Of a stretch of 52,016 nucleotides of DNA, positions 8,122 to 17,108 are shown piece by piece (position 1 is the first letter of the stretch; each line of letters starts with the position of its first letter). The notes below the pieces were generated by a model. That model worked only from the letters and a program-made list of their open reading frames with translations. It did no database searches and was not told where the DNA came from. This stretch comes from an uncultured Bacteroidales bacterium (GTDB taxonomy: Bacteria > Bacteroidota > Bacteroidia > Bacteroidales > FEN-979). The translations under genes and the position numbers were made by a program. Location: positions 1-52,016 of the forward strand of contig CAIWXI010000141.1 of assembly GCA_903916595.1 (NCBI GenBank), written 5' to 3'.

Positions 8122-9156
8122 TTATTCATCAGGGTTTTGATGAAGACTGTAGGCTCTCCATTTCGCGATTACAGAAGCCAGATCCTGTGGATAATCAGAA
8201 TCGAAATGCATGGCTTTGCCGGTAGAGGGGTGGATGAACCCCAGCGATTTTGCATGCAGGGCCTGACGAGGTAACAATTTAAAACAATTCTCCACAAACT
8301 GTTTATATTTCGTGAACGTGGTGCCTTTTAGGATTTCCCCTCCGCCATAGGTAACGTCATTAAACAGTGGGTGGCCGATATGCCTGAGATGCACCCTGAT
8401 CTGGTGTGTACGGCCCGTTTCGAGCTTGCATTCAAGCAGGCATACATAACCGAAGCGTTCAATCACCTTGTAATGCGTGATGGCTTCACGGCCCTTGGCC
8501 TCATCAGCGTAAACCGTCATCAGCAGTCGGTTTCTCGTATCCCTTCCGACATTGCCGGTAATGGTGCCTTCATCATTCTTCAGGTTTCCCCAAACCAGTG
8601 CAACATAAGTACGGTCTACCGTGTGATAGAAAAACTGCCTCGCAAGCTTGCTTTGAGCCAGTTCGTTTTTGGCAACCAGCAGAATACCCGAGGTGTCCTT
8701 GTCGATACGGTGAACCAGAAAAGGCCTCGCTTCGCCCGTGGGATCTGATTTTTGCATATGGAAAAGCAGTGCGTTCTGAAGTGTGCCGGTAAAATTGCCG
8801 TGACCTGGATGTACCACCATTCCGGCTTCCTTGTTTACCACAATAATGTCGTTATCCTCATACACCACATCCACTGGAATATCTTCAGGATAGATTTCGG
8901 TATCCCTCGGAGGATGCGCCAGGACAATAGTAATTACGTCGAGTGGCTTGACTTTGTAATTCGGTTTTACAGCCGAACCGTTAACCAGAATATTTCCCGC
9001 GTTGGCAGAATTCTGAACCCTGCTCCGCGAAATATTCTCCATCCTGGCGAAGATGTATTTGTCGATGCGCAGCTGCGCCTGTCCTTTATCCACCACAAAC
9101 CTGAAATGTTCGTACAGTTCATTGGTCTCTTCGTGAAGGTCGGGGGTTTCATTCAT
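8122..9156 (-). CDS. rluD: RluD/RluA-family 23S rRNA pseudouridine synthase
   Basis: This is a 344-residue RNA-modifying enzyme. An N-terminal S4 RNA-binding domain lies at about residues 28-80, followed by the pseudouridine synthase domain. The catalytic motif HRIDKDTSG is at 149-157, with Asp152 as the expected nucleophile. GRTHQIRVHLRHIGHP further on is the second family hallmark, with typical spacing. RluA-family members differ in target uridines. The S4 domain and length favour RluD-like modification of helix 69 of 23S rRNA, which remains an inference. It sits 19 bases after the T9SS gene. An rluD-PASTA-ddl neighbourhood is familiar in Bacteroidota. Confidence 0.88.
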   Translation of the reverse strand: MNETPDLHEETNELYEHFRFVVDKGQAQLRIDKYIFARMENISRSRVQNSANAGNILVNGSAVKPNYKVKPLDVITIVLAHPPRDTEIYPEDIPVDVVYEDNDIIVVNKEAGMVVHPGHGNFTGTLQNALLFHMQKSDPTGEARPFLVHRIDKDTSGILLVAKNELAQSKLARQFFYHTVDRTYVALVWGNLKNDEGTITGNVGRDTRNRLLMTVYADEAKGREAITHYKVIERFGYVCLLECKLETGRTHQIRVHLRHIGHPLFNDVTYGGGEILKGTTFTKYKQFVENCFKLLPRQALHAKSLGFIHPSTGKAMHFDSDYPQDLASVIAKWRAYSLHQNPDE

Positions 9157-9175
9157 GCCACAGAATTTAACCCGC

Positions 9176-11137
9176 TCAGGGGGTGATGATGATTTTCCGG
9201 TGTGCGGTCATAGCGCCATCGGGACCGGTGAGATACAGAATATAAATTCCCTGACAGAGTGATGTGAGGTCGAGGCTTGTGCTATATTTCTTCGATAGTA
9301 CTGTTTGCCCGGTGAGATTCAGCAGCTTAAGGGTATAGCCTTCGGCGGATGAGGTTCCGTGGGTGTTCAAACGGAGGTGAAGAATACCATCGCGGCAGGG
9401 ATTTGGAAACACCTGCAGTTCAGGAGTATTGGATGCCGGTTCTTCGACTCCCAGCGGGATCGGTTTCCCTACGATCGGCCTTATCATCAGCGAACCTGAA
9501 TACGCGCTCGGATACCATCTTCCCGAAGTATTATAAAAAATCTGACTGGAATGATCGTTATAACTGTCGAATCCGAGATTGAGATTGTCGGCCGTGGTTT
9601 GTATCCACCCGATGTAAATTGTTCCGCTTACCGGAAGTGGAGGAATATGGTAAGTATAGTATTTATTCAGCTGTTCGGAATACATGGGCAGGGTAAATTG
9701 ACTGTAAATGGTATCGCCGGGGGTTCCCACATCATCATTCCAAACACACAAAAAGAAATACTGTTCATTCGCGTGGTTCAGAACATTGTTGAAATACATC
9801 TGTATCGCCCTGAGTGTATCAGGTTTATTCAGATTAAAACGGTAAGCGAGCATAGACCCGGCAGGGGTCAGACCGTAGGAGGCATCCGGCGTGCCGTCGT
9901 CATATGCAAAATAATTAAACAGATTCTGATAGCCTGTGATGGTGTCACCCAATTCAGAACCCGGGCTATTGTCTTTTATGATGTGTTGCATCTTAAACAC
10001 GGCGCTGTCGGCCTGGGTAATAGGATAAAACCATGGCACTACCGGATGAAGGAAAACCGGTCCGGTTTTATAAAAAGACTGAACATTGAAATTCGGGCCT
10101 GTATAAGTCTTTGAGAACGACCCGGATGCGTTGGTAACCTTATAGGAGTAATGACAATTGTGTGTATTTGTATCCCTGTTGCTGAAGACAACCGATACCG
10201 AATCGGCCATTTCCAGCTCCGGGGCGGCAATGTACTGGGGATAAGGCATGGATTCGTAATTTCTGAGCATGCTGGGAGCCCGGTCGATGAACCGGATTTC
10301 GGGCCTCACCGTGTCGTTCATGTTTCTGCCTATGTTGAGGTACACATTGTCGATGTTCCACTGGTCGCAGTTGCTTTGCCAGGAATTCTCGGGCGGGGTG
10401 GCGAAACTCACATAATTGAAGAACTGGAAGCGGAATGTCTTTTTGAAGAACAGCTGAGTGTCTGTTATCGGGATCATGACCTGAGCGAAATACTCGCCGT
10501 TATTATAATATTGAAACGTGTCGAGCGACATACCTATGCTCGACCAGGCTCTCTTCCAGATAGCAGGAAGATGGATGGTGTCGGTTAGTATCACAGTGTC
10601 GTGTGCGGGGGCAACAAGAAAATGCAGTATCAGAGAATCATGTCTCAGTGGAAAATTTCTCGACCGGCCCTGGGGCTGGTAGAAAAAACTCAGGTACACT
10701 GAATCGGCGGCTGTTAATTTACGGGCGATAGGCGAAAATACTGAATCCAGCCTGATATAGCGGGATGTAAGGTGGTCGGCAATAAATGGCAAGGGGCCAG
10801 GCTGAGCATTGTCGTACATCCATCCGTTCTGGTCGATGGCATCAAAAGTCACAGCTCCCAGGTTCGGAGGATTTTCCGGGATGTCGGTATTGACAAAAGT
10901 ATAAGCGTCGATCCACAGACTCTCGGTTGGATAGATGCTGTCGTACGAGAAATCATCATAAAAAGGCAACCCTATAGGGAGGCTGTCAATGCCCGTTCTC
11001 AAACGACCCTGCAGCTGCATCTCCTGGTATTTCATCCGAACCAGAGGGTTAGTCTGCATTCCGGTAAGAATCTCCTGGGCCCATCCGCTGGCCGAAAGGA
11101 CCAGGAACAGTAATATAAGAAATCGCTTCATATTCAT
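9176..11137 (-). CDS. Large secreted protein with T9SS type A sorting domain, function unknown
   Basis: This 653-residue protein has an N-terminal signal peptide (residues 1-20, ending WAQ) and no recognised catalytic domain. The middle is rich in aromatic residues, Asp, Asn and Thr, as in beta-sandwich surface proteins, with a possible jelly-roll or adhesin-like fold. The C-terminal 80 residues (from LQVFPNPC, near 574) form the sorting domain used by the type IX system, so the mature protein is probably on the cell surface or released. It starts at ATG 11137, or an ATG two codons further. Two copies of the CACCATTT octamer lie immediately upstream. Co-direction with the PASTA, rluD and plsC genes suggests shared transcription. 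Confidence 0.8.
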   Translation of the reverse strand: MNMKRFLILLFLVLSASGWAQEILTGMQTNPLVRMKYQEMQLQGRLRTGIDSLPIGLPFYDDFSYDSIYPTESLWIDAYTFVNTDIPENPPNLGAVTFDAIDQNGWMYDNAQPGPLPFIADHLTSRYIRLDSVFSPIARKLTAADSVYLSFFYQPQGRSRNFPLRHDSLILHFLVAPAHDTVILTDTIHLPAIWKRAWSSIGMSLDTFQYYNNGEYFAQVMIPITDTQLFFKKTFRFQFFNYVSFATPPENSWQSNCDQWNIDNVYLNIGRNMNDTVRPEIRFIDRAPSMLRNYESMPYPQYIAAPELEMADSVSVVFSNRDTNTHNCHYSYKVTNASGSFSKTYTGPNFNVQSFYKTGPVFLHPVVPWFYPITQADSAVFKMQHIIKDNSPGSELGDTITGYQNLFNYFAYDDGTPDASYGLTPAGSMLAYRFNLNKPDTLRAIQMYFNNVLNHANEQYFFLCVWNDDVGTPGDTIYSQFTLPMYSEQLNKYYTYHIPPLPVSGTIYIGWIQTTADNLNLGFDSYNDHSSQIFYNTSGRWYPSAYSGSLMIRPIVGKPIPLGVEEPASNTPELQVFPNPCRDGILHLRLNTHGTSSAEGYTLKLLNLTGQTVLSKKYSTSLDLTSLCQGIYILYLTGPDGAMTAHRKIIITP

Positions 11138-11139
11138 TT

Positions 11140-11218
11140 CACCATTTCACCATTTATTCACGAATTGTTTATTTCTATGGTGTTCATTACGGCTTCGCCG
11201 AACACCATTTCACCATTT
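11140..11218. repeat. Two blocks of CACCATTT octamers flanking a hairpin
   Basis: Two copies of CACCATTT lie at 11140-11155 and two more at 11203-11218. Between them, ATGGTGTTC (11177-11185) pairs with GAACACCAT (11200-11208), with a small inner stem GGC/GCC. The right block overlaps the stop codon of the PASTA gene (11210-11212); the left block sits just before the T9SS gene start. There is no U-tract, so this is not a standard terminator. Confidence 0.85.
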
Positions 11219-11809
11219 AAGTAAAGAGTCCACCCCAATCGTATCCTTCTTCATCTCGCTTGCCTTCGCCCCCATCCCAACCTGCAGATCAATAACGGAA
11301 CCTTTGTCGATTCTGGTTCCCGGAGCGATGACCATATTTCTGTATAGCTGGTTCTGCACCGCATCCTCATCAAACGACTTGATAAAAATCAGTTTCCCCG
11401 GTTTCAGTCCGGCAGATTCCAGCATAGACTGGGCCTGACGTAACGAAAGATCCCTGAGGTCGGGCATCGGGGTTTTTTCAGGGATGATCGACACGATCGT
11501 AAGATACACCATACGGTTATGCTTCACTCTTGAACCGGGATAAGGGTCCTGCGAGAGAATGGCTCCTTTCGGTTTGTCGGAATCGAAAATACTGTCGTTG
11601 ATAGCGAACTTGAAATCACTGAAGCGGTCGCCCTGCGCGATATCAGAAAAAAGCTGTCCGCGGAAATCAGGGACTACAATATAATCACTGTGTTTTGTAT
11701 ACCATGATAGGGAATAAAAAGTGATCCACAGCAGAAAGGCTGTGATCCCGATGGAAATGAGGAAATGTTTAAGAAATTTTTTAGAAAATATAAAACGTAC
11801 AAATTCCAT
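11210..11809 (-). CDS. Membrane-anchored PASTA-domain protein
   Basis: This 199-residue protein has a short cytoplasmic start, one transmembrane segment (about residues 14-35) and two PASTA-like repeats outside the membrane (about 42-107 and 112-178; VVPDFRGQ, PMPDLRDLSLRQAQ and the GxxV-type ends). PASTA domains bind peptidoglycan fragments or muropeptides. There is no kinase or transpeptidase domain, so it is a stand-alone sensor or scaffold. It lies divergent from ddl, which makes the D-Ala-D-Ala precursor, an arrangement that fits a cell-wall role. Its stop codon falls inside a CACCATTT repeat, so the last few residues are repeat-derived. It starts at ATG 11809 behind a good promoter. Confidence 0.85.
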   Translation of the reverse strand: MEFVRFIFSKKFLKHFLISIGITAFLLWITFYSLSWYTKHSDYIVVPDFRGQLFSDIAQGDRFSDFKFAINDSIFDSDKPKGAILSQDPYPGSRVKHNRMVYLTIVSIIPEKTPMPDLRDLSLRQAQSMLESAGLKPGKLIFIKSFDEDAVQNQLYRNMVIAPGTRIDKGSVIDLQVGMGAKASEMKKDTIGVDSLLKW

Positions 11810-11868
11810 TCCCGCGTTTAGCTTATTAACCTGAAATAGATGTTTTTATTGTGCATTTAAAGGCCTTA

Positions 11869-11899
11869 CAAATTTACGAAAAAATGCCGTTGCCACAAA
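11869..11899 (-). promoter_or_regulatory. Promoter of the PASTA-T9SS-rluD-plsC run
   Basis: On the minus strand TTTG (11899-11896) is followed after 19 bases by TAAATTTG (11876-11869), an excellent fit to the Bacteroidota sigma-A consensus, 60 bases before the PASTA start codon. Confidence 0.75.
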
Positions 11900-11916
11900 A
11901 CTGCATAATTTTGTGT

Positions 11917-11925
11917 TATTTTTGC
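11917..11925 (+). promoter_or_regulatory. -7 element for ddl
   Basis: TATTTTTGC matches TAnnTTTGC. It places transcription initiation about 20 bases before the ATG at 11943 and rules out the upstream in-frame GTG at 11913. A TTG at 11890-11892 is a loose -33 candidate with 24-base spacing. Confidence 0.65.
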
Positions 11926-11942
11926 CTTGTAAAAAATATTAT

Positions 11943-12911
11943 ATGTACAATATTGCAATAGTGGCCGGAGGCAATTCGGGTGAATACGGGATTTCGATGA
12001 AGAGCGGAAAGCAGGTCGAACTGAACATGGACCTTGGGAAGTTCCGTCCCTTTTTAATTGAGATCAGGGGAACCAAGTGGAATTACAAGCTTGAAAGAAA
12101 GTCATTTCCCATCGATAAAAATGATTTTTCCCTGACCATTGGAAAGCGAAAAATAAAATTTGACGCTGTATTTAACGCTATTCATGGCACACCTGGAGAA
12201 GACGGCAGGCTGCAGGGGTATTTCGACATGCTTGGAATACCTTACACTTCCAGCGGTGTAACCACTTCGGCCTTGTCGTTTAATAAAACCTTCTGCAAGG
12301 ATGTGGTTTCTTGCTATGGAGCCGATATTGCCGGTCATGTTCATTTGAATAAGGGCGAGAAGGGTGCAGAGGCTGCTGTGCTGAGGAAGCTTACAATGCC
12401 TGTTTTTGTCAAACCAAACAATGGGGGTTCGAGTGTGGGGATGTCGAAGGTGAAGCATAAAAAAGACCTGAAAGCCGCACTGGAAAAAGCCTTCCATGAG
12501 GATGATGAAATTCTTGTAGAAGAGTATATCAAGGGCAGGGAGCTTACCTGCGGTGTGATCAGAATAAAGGGGAAGATCATCGCATTTCCCGTCACCGAGA
12601 TCATTTCGCAGAAGGAATTCTTTGACTATGAGGCAAAATACCAGGCAGGAATGGCCAGTGAGATTGTGCCGGCCGAAATCCCGGGAAAGGTGTCGGATGC
12701 ATGCCAGGAGATTTCCGTTAAGCTTTTCAGCAAACTTAACTGTAAAGGAATTGTGCGATTTGATTATATATTGAACAAAAAGAAGTTTTATTTCCTCGAG
12801 GTGAATACCGTGCCGGGAATTACTTCTGCAAGCATCGTCCCTAAGATGGCAAAGGCCTATGGATGGAGTTATTCTGATCTGATCACCAATCTGCTGAATG
12901 AAATAATCTGA
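11943..12911 (+). CDS. ddl: D-alanine--D-alanine ligase
   Basis: Ddl makes the D-Ala-D-Ala dipeptide of peptidoglycan precursors from ATP and two D-alanines. This 322-residue ATP-grasp enzyme has HGTPGEDG at 81-88 (the family's HG.xGE loop), the ATP-binding VKPNNGGSSVGMSK near 156-169, EEYIKGRE at 193-200, FDYEAKYQ at 227-234 (the Tyr/Lys loop; the Tyr fits D-Ala-D-Ala rather than D-Ala-D-Lac specificity) and the metal-binding EVNT at 286-289. The start is the ATG at 11943, which follows the -7 element. rdgB follows after 13 bases, probably in the same transcript. The gene is divergent from the PASTA operon. Confidence 0.95.
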   Translation: MYNIAIVAGGNSGEYGISMKSGKQVELNMDLGKFRPFLIEIRGTKWNYKLERKSFPIDKNDFSLTIGKRKIKFDAVFNAIHGTPGEDGRLQGYFDMLGIPYTSSGVTTSALSFNKTFCKDVVSCYGADIAGHVHLNKGEKGAEAAVLRKLTMPVFVKPNNGGSSVGMSKVKHKKDLKAALEKAFHEDDEILVEEYIKGRELTCGVIRIKGKIIAFPVTEIISQKEFFDYEAKYQAGMASEIVPAEIPGKVSDACQEISVKLFSKLNCKGIVRFDYILNKKKFYFLEVNTVPGITSASIVPKMAKAYGWSYSDLITNLLNEII

Positions 12912-12924
12912 TTTGATTTTTATA

Positions 12925-13506
12925 ATGGATACACTTGTTTTTGCAACGAACAATAAGCACAAACTCAGGGAGGTAAGGGAGATAACCGGAACTTTAATGA
13001 GCATAAAGAGCCTGAGTGATATTGAGCTTGATGCCGATATTCCTGAGACCCAGGAAACGATTGAAGGCAATGCCCGTCAGAAAGCCCGTTTCATTTATGA
13101 GAAAACAGGGATGGATTGCTTTGCCGATGACACAGGCCTTGAGATAGCAGCTCTTGGAGGCAGGCCGGGTGTTTATTCGGCCCGCTATGCAGGGGAGGGG
13201 TGCAGCTTTGCCGATAATGTGATAAAAATCCTGGAAGAATTACAGGGAATTGAAGACCGCAGCGCCTGTTTCCGTTGTGTGATCTGTCTGATATACAAAG
13301 GGCAGGAAGCAATATTTGAAGGCCGGGTTGATGGTGAAATCACCCTGGACCAATCGGGAGCCGAAGGTTTTGGCTATGATCCGGTATTCAGGCCTGAGAA
13401 ACAGTCACAGACGTTTGCCGAAATGCCGGCATACCTTAAAAACGGTCTGAGTCACCGCGGAAGGGCCATGCAAAAGATGCTTCAATTTCTCAGCCAGCTT
13501 CAGTAA
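12925..13506 (+). CDS. rdgB: RdgB/HAM1 non-canonical purine NTP pyrophosphatase
   Basis: RdgB hydrolyses ITP, dITP and XTP to monophosphates and keeps deaminated purines out of nucleic acids. The 193-residue protein has the N-terminal ATNNKHK (7-13), the ADDTGLE metal/catalytic motif (67-73), the FGYDPVF stretch and the C-terminal SHRGRAM (176-182), all diagnostic. The ATG at 12925 is used rather than the TTG at 12913, which would overlap no useful signal. It follows ddl closely and ends at a strong hairpin at 13511-13538. Confidence 0.95.
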   Translation: MDTLVFATNNKHKLREVREITGTLMSIKSLSDIELDADIPETQETIEGNARQKARFIYEKTGMDCFADDTGLEIAALGGRPGVYSARYAGEGCSFADNVIKILEELQGIEDRSACFRCVICLIYKGQEAIFEGRVDGEITLDQSGAEGFGYDPVFRPEKQSQTFAEMPAYLKNGLSHRGRAMQKMLQFLSQLQ

Positions 13507-13510
13507 AAAA

Positions 13511-13538
13511 AAACATCCCGGTTTTGGCCGGGATGTTT
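13511..13538. terminator. Bidirectional intrinsic terminator between rdgB and the SGNH gene
   Basis: AAACATCCCGG (13511-13521) pairs perfectly with CCGGGATGTTT (13528-13538) around a six-base loop. An A-run at 13506-13513 becomes a U-tract when read on the minus strand, so it best serves the SGNH/FadL operon and can also end the ddl-rdgB transcript. Confidence 0.9.
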
Positions 13539-13559
13539 CATTCATAAGGGATATTCTCT

Positions 13560-14891
13560 TTACGGGAATATCACACCTGGGTAATCGGTTATGTCGGCGT
13601 AGGGAATGGTACTTCCGAAACGCTGATTGATAGCATCAATAAAGCAATTGGCCGAAACTGCATTTCCTCTTGGGGTGAGATGTATCCCGTCGAGTGAGAA
13701 TGCTCCGCCTGAAACAAATTTCGATGTCATGTGAACTCCGTCCCAAACAATACCAGCCTGTGAATTAAGCGCCTTCAGCGTAGTGTTTATATCAACTACT
13801 CCGATATGACGGTTAGCGGCCATCGTGTCGATGATCGCATTATAGGCTGCAGTTGCACCTTTGATCTGCGCCAATTCAGTTTCAGTGAGAACATACACGC
13901 CAGGAATTGGATAAGGCATATGGGTAACGGCATTGATGATGCCCATACCCATGCATTTCATTGAATCCTGGGGTACACTCAGCAGAACCAGTTCGCCTTG
14001 TTTCATCTGCCTTACTTTGAAATAAGGGTGAGTGGAAGTGGGATCAGCGATTAAAAAAGGATTCGGCCCGACTACATAATGAAAGGGAAGATGATACATT
14101 GTCGTCATTGCCATGTTGATCGTGTCGGCCAAACTTTGTCTGGTAACAACCAATCCATTGTAAGGAACAGTCGTGAAGTAAGGGACGCTCGTAACTTCGG
14201 GGATATTGGCCATAACTCCGGTTGCTCCGGTTGCAAGCATGGCTCCCAGAACGTTCTTCATTGCATAATAAAACAATGGGATCGGTGTGATGGAGTCATA
14301 TGCACCGCCTGCAAGAGCGTAAGCAAGAACGTCATTGTCTCCTAATTGAATGGTAAAGAATGTGGGATGCAGTTTGGCAAATTCATCAACAACCATTCCG
14401 GTCATGCTGGTGGCAAAGCGAGTATAATAAGGATTCATGGTAGCTAAGCCGGGAACAATGAGATGGAAGGATTTTACCCCTGGAATACCAAGGTTGTTTA
14501 CTGCGTAGCCTACAGGTGCAAAGGGATCCATAGCACCCATTGAACGCATCGGAGAAAGACCAACAACACCCTGGCAGTCGACTGCGTATCCAAGCACGAA
14601 CTTGGGCTGTACTCCAAGGTATGCGGCAACGCCGTAATTACTTGTGACCATAGGCTGCACAAATGTTCCGCCTCCGGCAAGTTCCAGTTGCCCTGCAATG
14701 ATATTCGGACAGGAATTCACCTGGCCATCGTGATACAATGCACCGTCGGCATATCCTGCAACAAGCGAATTACCGACAGAGACATAGGTAGTGAAGTTTG
14801 CGCTCCCTTTATCAGCATTAAACTGGCTGATCTTACGTTCACATGAAGTGAATAGGGCGAGTGATAATATAATGAATAATAGTTTTTTCAT
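13560..14891 (-). CDS. SGNH/GDSL-family hydrolase lipoprotein
   Basis: This 443-residue protein has a lipoprotein signal peptide with lipobox LFTSC (Cys17), so it is membrane-anchored. SGNH blocks are visible: the nucleophile serine in VGNSLVAG (Ser42), LGDND in the middle with the block III Asn/Asp, and DGIHLTPRGN (401-410) holding the catalytic Asp and His. Such enzymes are esterases or lipases. It lies 18 bases downstream of a FadL-type porin gene, a pairing often seen in Bacteroidota, which suggests hydrolysis of lipid-like substrates taken up by the porin (inference). The transcript ends at the hairpin at 13511-13538. Confidence 0.85.
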   Translation of the reverse strand: MKKLLFIILSLALFTSCERKISQFNADKGSANFTTYVSVGNSLVAGYADGALYHDGQVNSCPNIIAGQLELAGGGTFVQPMVTSNYGVAAYLGVQPKFVLGYAVDCQGVVGLSPMRSMGAMDPFAPVGYAVNNLGIPGVKSFHLIVPGLATMNPYYTRFATSMTGMVVDEFAKLHPTFFTIQLGDNDVLAYALAGGAYDSITPIPLFYYAMKNVLGAMLATGATGVMANIPEVTSVPYFTTVPYNGLVVTRQSLADTINMAMTTMYHLPFHYVVGPNPFLIADPTSTHPYFKVRQMKQGELVLLSVPQDSMKCMGMGIINAVTHMPYPIPGVYVLTETELAQIKGATAAYNAIIDTMAANRHIGVVDINTTLKALNSQAGIVWDGVHMTSKFVSGGAFSLDGIHLTPRGNAVSANCFIDAINQRFGSTIPYADITDYPGVIFP

Positions 14892-14909
14892 TTCGATCAG
14901 TTTTTAAAT

Positions 14910-16133
14910 TTAGAAACTATAGGTTAAACCGATGGCCGGGATATAAAATACTGAACTGTACGTGCCCTCAAAGTTCTCGGGGCTGTATGTTCCGGTACGT
15001 TGCATCCCTATCAGATAAAGAAATGCAGCATCAATGCTGAATCCTTTAAACGGAAATACTGATAAGCCTGCAGTAAGCCCGATCTCGTTTGTGCTGGGCG
15101 TCTGAGGATTCAGGTAATCGGTTTGTACTGGTGAAGGATCATAATATCCGCCAACTCTGACAGTAACCAATGGATTGATTTTATATTGCAGACCAAGTCT
15201 CGGGATCATCCTGTTTTGGTAAAGGGCCGCAGTGGCTGTCCTGCCAAGTGAGGGCGTTTTGGTCTTGAAATCGAAAACCAATGAATCATATTGTTTCCAG
15301 AAAACATAGCAAAGGTTGATACCGATCAGGAATTTTTCATTGAATTCGTATGAAAGTCCGAAGTCAAGATTGGCAGGCAATGGTAAAGCTACTGCAACCT
15401 GAGTGTTTGGAAACTGGCCTTTTAAAGCAGCAGGAACAGTAAATGTTGCGTTTGCATTCTGTACATTCATTGTGATCTTGGAACGGTAATCAAGGCCGAT
15501 GCTCAACCCTTTTACCGGGTGAACCATTAAACCTGCATTAAATCCGAAGCCTACAGTGTTGCCTTTGATGTTCAGCTGGCTTTCGCCGGCCGTGTAATCA
15601 ATAGGCAAGGCTTTGTTCAGATCAACGCTTCCATAGGCCCATACAAGACCCACCCCGATGCCTATGATATCCTTAAATTTATAGGATATACTTGGCTGAA
15701 CGGTAATAGCCTTGAAGTTCAGGTTCTGGATCAGGAAGCGACCCTGCCAGTTGTCACCCCAGGAAAGCCTGTTCCCGTAAGGTGTGTTGATTGCAAGCCC
15801 GATACTCAGGTTGTTAGTTGCTTTGTACGAAGCATAAACATAAAATGGAGTGTTTAACTCATGTACAAGATGAGCCTGGTAATTCTCTCCTGATTCCTGG
15901 AAGGTTACCCTTGCCATGATCAGACTGGCGCCGCCTGAAAAGCTCCATTTGTCTTTTATAAAAGACATGCCGCCAGGATTATTAAATATAGTGCTTGCAT
16001 CGTACGAAAGCGATGTACCGATCAAACCCATGCCGATATTTCGCGTACTGTGCAAACTTACCTGGTAGCCTCCTCCGATGGAGGTCATTGCTGCAGAACA
16101 AAATAGCAGCAAAAGGAAAGTAATTCTCCTCAT
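14910..16133 (-). CDS. OmpP1/FadL/TodX-family outer membrane transporter
   Basis: This 407-residue outer membrane beta-barrel has a signal peptide (MRRITFLLLLFCSAAM). The mature N-terminus has the family's GGYQVSLHSTRNIGMG and SYDASTIFNNPGGMSFI (the NPAG-like plug motif), followed by alternating beta strands and a C-terminal aromatic ending in F (TYSF). FadL proteins import long-chain fatty acids and other hydrophobic compounds. The ATG at 16133 is chosen because the signal peptide starts there; the longer frame to 16187 adds an implausible extension. It is first gene of the pair with the SGNH lipoprotein. Confidence 0.88.
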   Translation of the reverse strand: MRRITFLLLLFCSAAMTSIGGGYQVSLHSTRNIGMGLIGTSLSYDASTIFNNPGGMSFIKDKWSFSGGASLIMARVTFQESGENYQAHLVHELNTPFYVYASYKATNNLSIGLAINTPYGNRLSWGDNWQGRFLIQNLNFKAITVQPSISYKFKDIIGIGVGLVWAYGSVDLNKALPIDYTAGESQLNIKGNTVGFGFNAGLMVHPVKGLSIGLDYRSKITMNVQNANATFTVPAALKGQFPNTQVAVALPLPANLDFGLSYEFNEKFLIGINLCYVFWKQYDSLVFDFKTKTPSLGRTATAALYQNRMIPRLGLQYKINPLVTVRVGGYYDPSPVQTDYLNPQTPSTNEIGLTAGLSVFPFKGFSIDAAFLYLIGMQRTGTYSPENFEGTYSSVFYIPAIGLTYSF

Positions 16134-16234
16134 GTTACAGTTGTTTTTGGTTAATACTGGGCGCAAGTTACAAAAAAAATCAAACATGAATAAAATTTAT
16201 TGATTTCCGATAAAAACTGTTAGGTGTTTTTTCT

Positions 16235-16242
16235 TATCTTTG
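16235..16242 (+). promoter_or_regulatory. -7 element TATCTTTG for the small T9SS protein
   Basis: TATCTTTG fits TAnnTTTG. It lies 30 bases upstream of ATG 16272 and downstream of the spurious in-frame ATG-like start at 16224. Confidence 0.6.
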
Positions 16243-16271
16243 TGACTGTAAATCCCAAATCCGTTAAGAAT

Positions 16272-17012
16272 ATGAAAAAGTTCTGTATATTATTGGTCAT
16301 CCTAACAATTTCGGCCTCCGGCCTTTTTGCTCAATCGCTTCAGCTGCAAACTCTTTCAGGCCAGATAATCCTTAATGGCGCAACCATCGGCCTGGATTCG
16401 ACTTTATACGACCTCACTGTAGACGTTTATACCGAGCTGAATCTGAAAAATATCTCTGGCTCATCGAATGACTATAAAGTGTTAAAGCTCACAAAAAAAC
16501 TGAAAGCCCCCCAGGAAGCAACGTTTTGTTTTGCAGGAGGGTGTTTTCCTGTTGACGATACTCTTTCCCCAACAACCTTAACACTTGGACCTGGTGAAAT
16601 AGATAATGAGTTCAGTGCACATATTTATCCTCAGGCTGCTTCAGGTTCGTCTTTAGTCTATTATAAGTTTTTTAATATAAAGAACCTCAATGATACAGTC
16701 AGTGTTTATGTACAAACAGAGATCTGGCATCTTGGGATTAATGATCAGGCCGTTACCACTGCAGAACTTGGCGTTGCATATCCAAACCCGGCCAATGAAC
16801 AACTTACGGTAGGCTATACCATGAGTGGTGCTGAAACAGCCCGACTGGTTTTACAGAATGTACTTGGAACTGCTGTTCGCGAAGAATCTCTGTCGGGCGG
16901 GAGCGGAAAGATCAGAATGAATGTTTCCGACCTGCCAGAAGGCTTATATTTCTATTCGCTTTATGCTAACGGCAAAAGCGTTTCCACCCGGAAAGTAGTT
17001 GTGAAGCATTGA
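16272..17012 (+). CDS. Small secreted protein with T9SS sorting domain
   Basis: This 246-residue protein has a signal peptide ([20 protein letters not shown], about 21 residues), a central beta-rich domain of about 140 residues with a paired-cysteine FCFAGGCF segment, and a C-terminal sorting domain from VAYPNPANE (about residue 170) to a basic end (KVVVKH). The central domain is not assigned to a catalytic family. The product is expected at the cell surface. It is transcribed alone from the 16235 promoter. A 13-copy GATGCGG/GATGCAG repeat starts three bases after its stop codon. Confidence 0.82.
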   Translation: MKKFCILLVILTISASGLFAQSLQLQTLSGQIILNGATIGLDSTLYDLTVDVYTELNLKNISGSSNDYKVLKLTKKLKAPQEATFCFAGGCFPVDDTLSPTTLTLGPGEIDNEFSAHIYPQAASGSSLVYYKFFNIKNLNDTVSVYVQTEIWHLGINDQAVTTAELGVAYPNPANEQLTVGYTMSGAETARLVLQNVLGTAVREESLSGGSGKIRMNVSDLPEGLYFYSLYANGKSVSTRKVVVKH

Positions 17013-17014
17013 TT

Positions 17015-17105
17015 GATGCGGGATGCAGGATGCGGGATGCAGGATGCGGGATGCAGGATGCAGGATGCGGGATGCGGGATGCAGGATGCGGGATGCAGGA
17101 TGCGG
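17015..17105. repeat. Thirteen heptanucleotide units GATGCGG/GATGCAG
   Basis: Thirteen contiguous 7-bp units alternate irregularly between GATGCGG and GATGCAG. The tract fills the whole gap between the convergent T9SS gene (stop at 17012) and CYTH gene (stop at 17109). It has a two-variant unit pattern typical of slipped-strand expansion and has no CRISPR-like spacers. Confidence 0.98.
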
Positions 17106-17108
17106 GAT

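Noticed and set aside
12102-13070. A 322-codon open frame antisense to ddl
   Set aside because: It runs opposite to a clear ddl gene and lacks any family motif; it is a shadow of codon usage.
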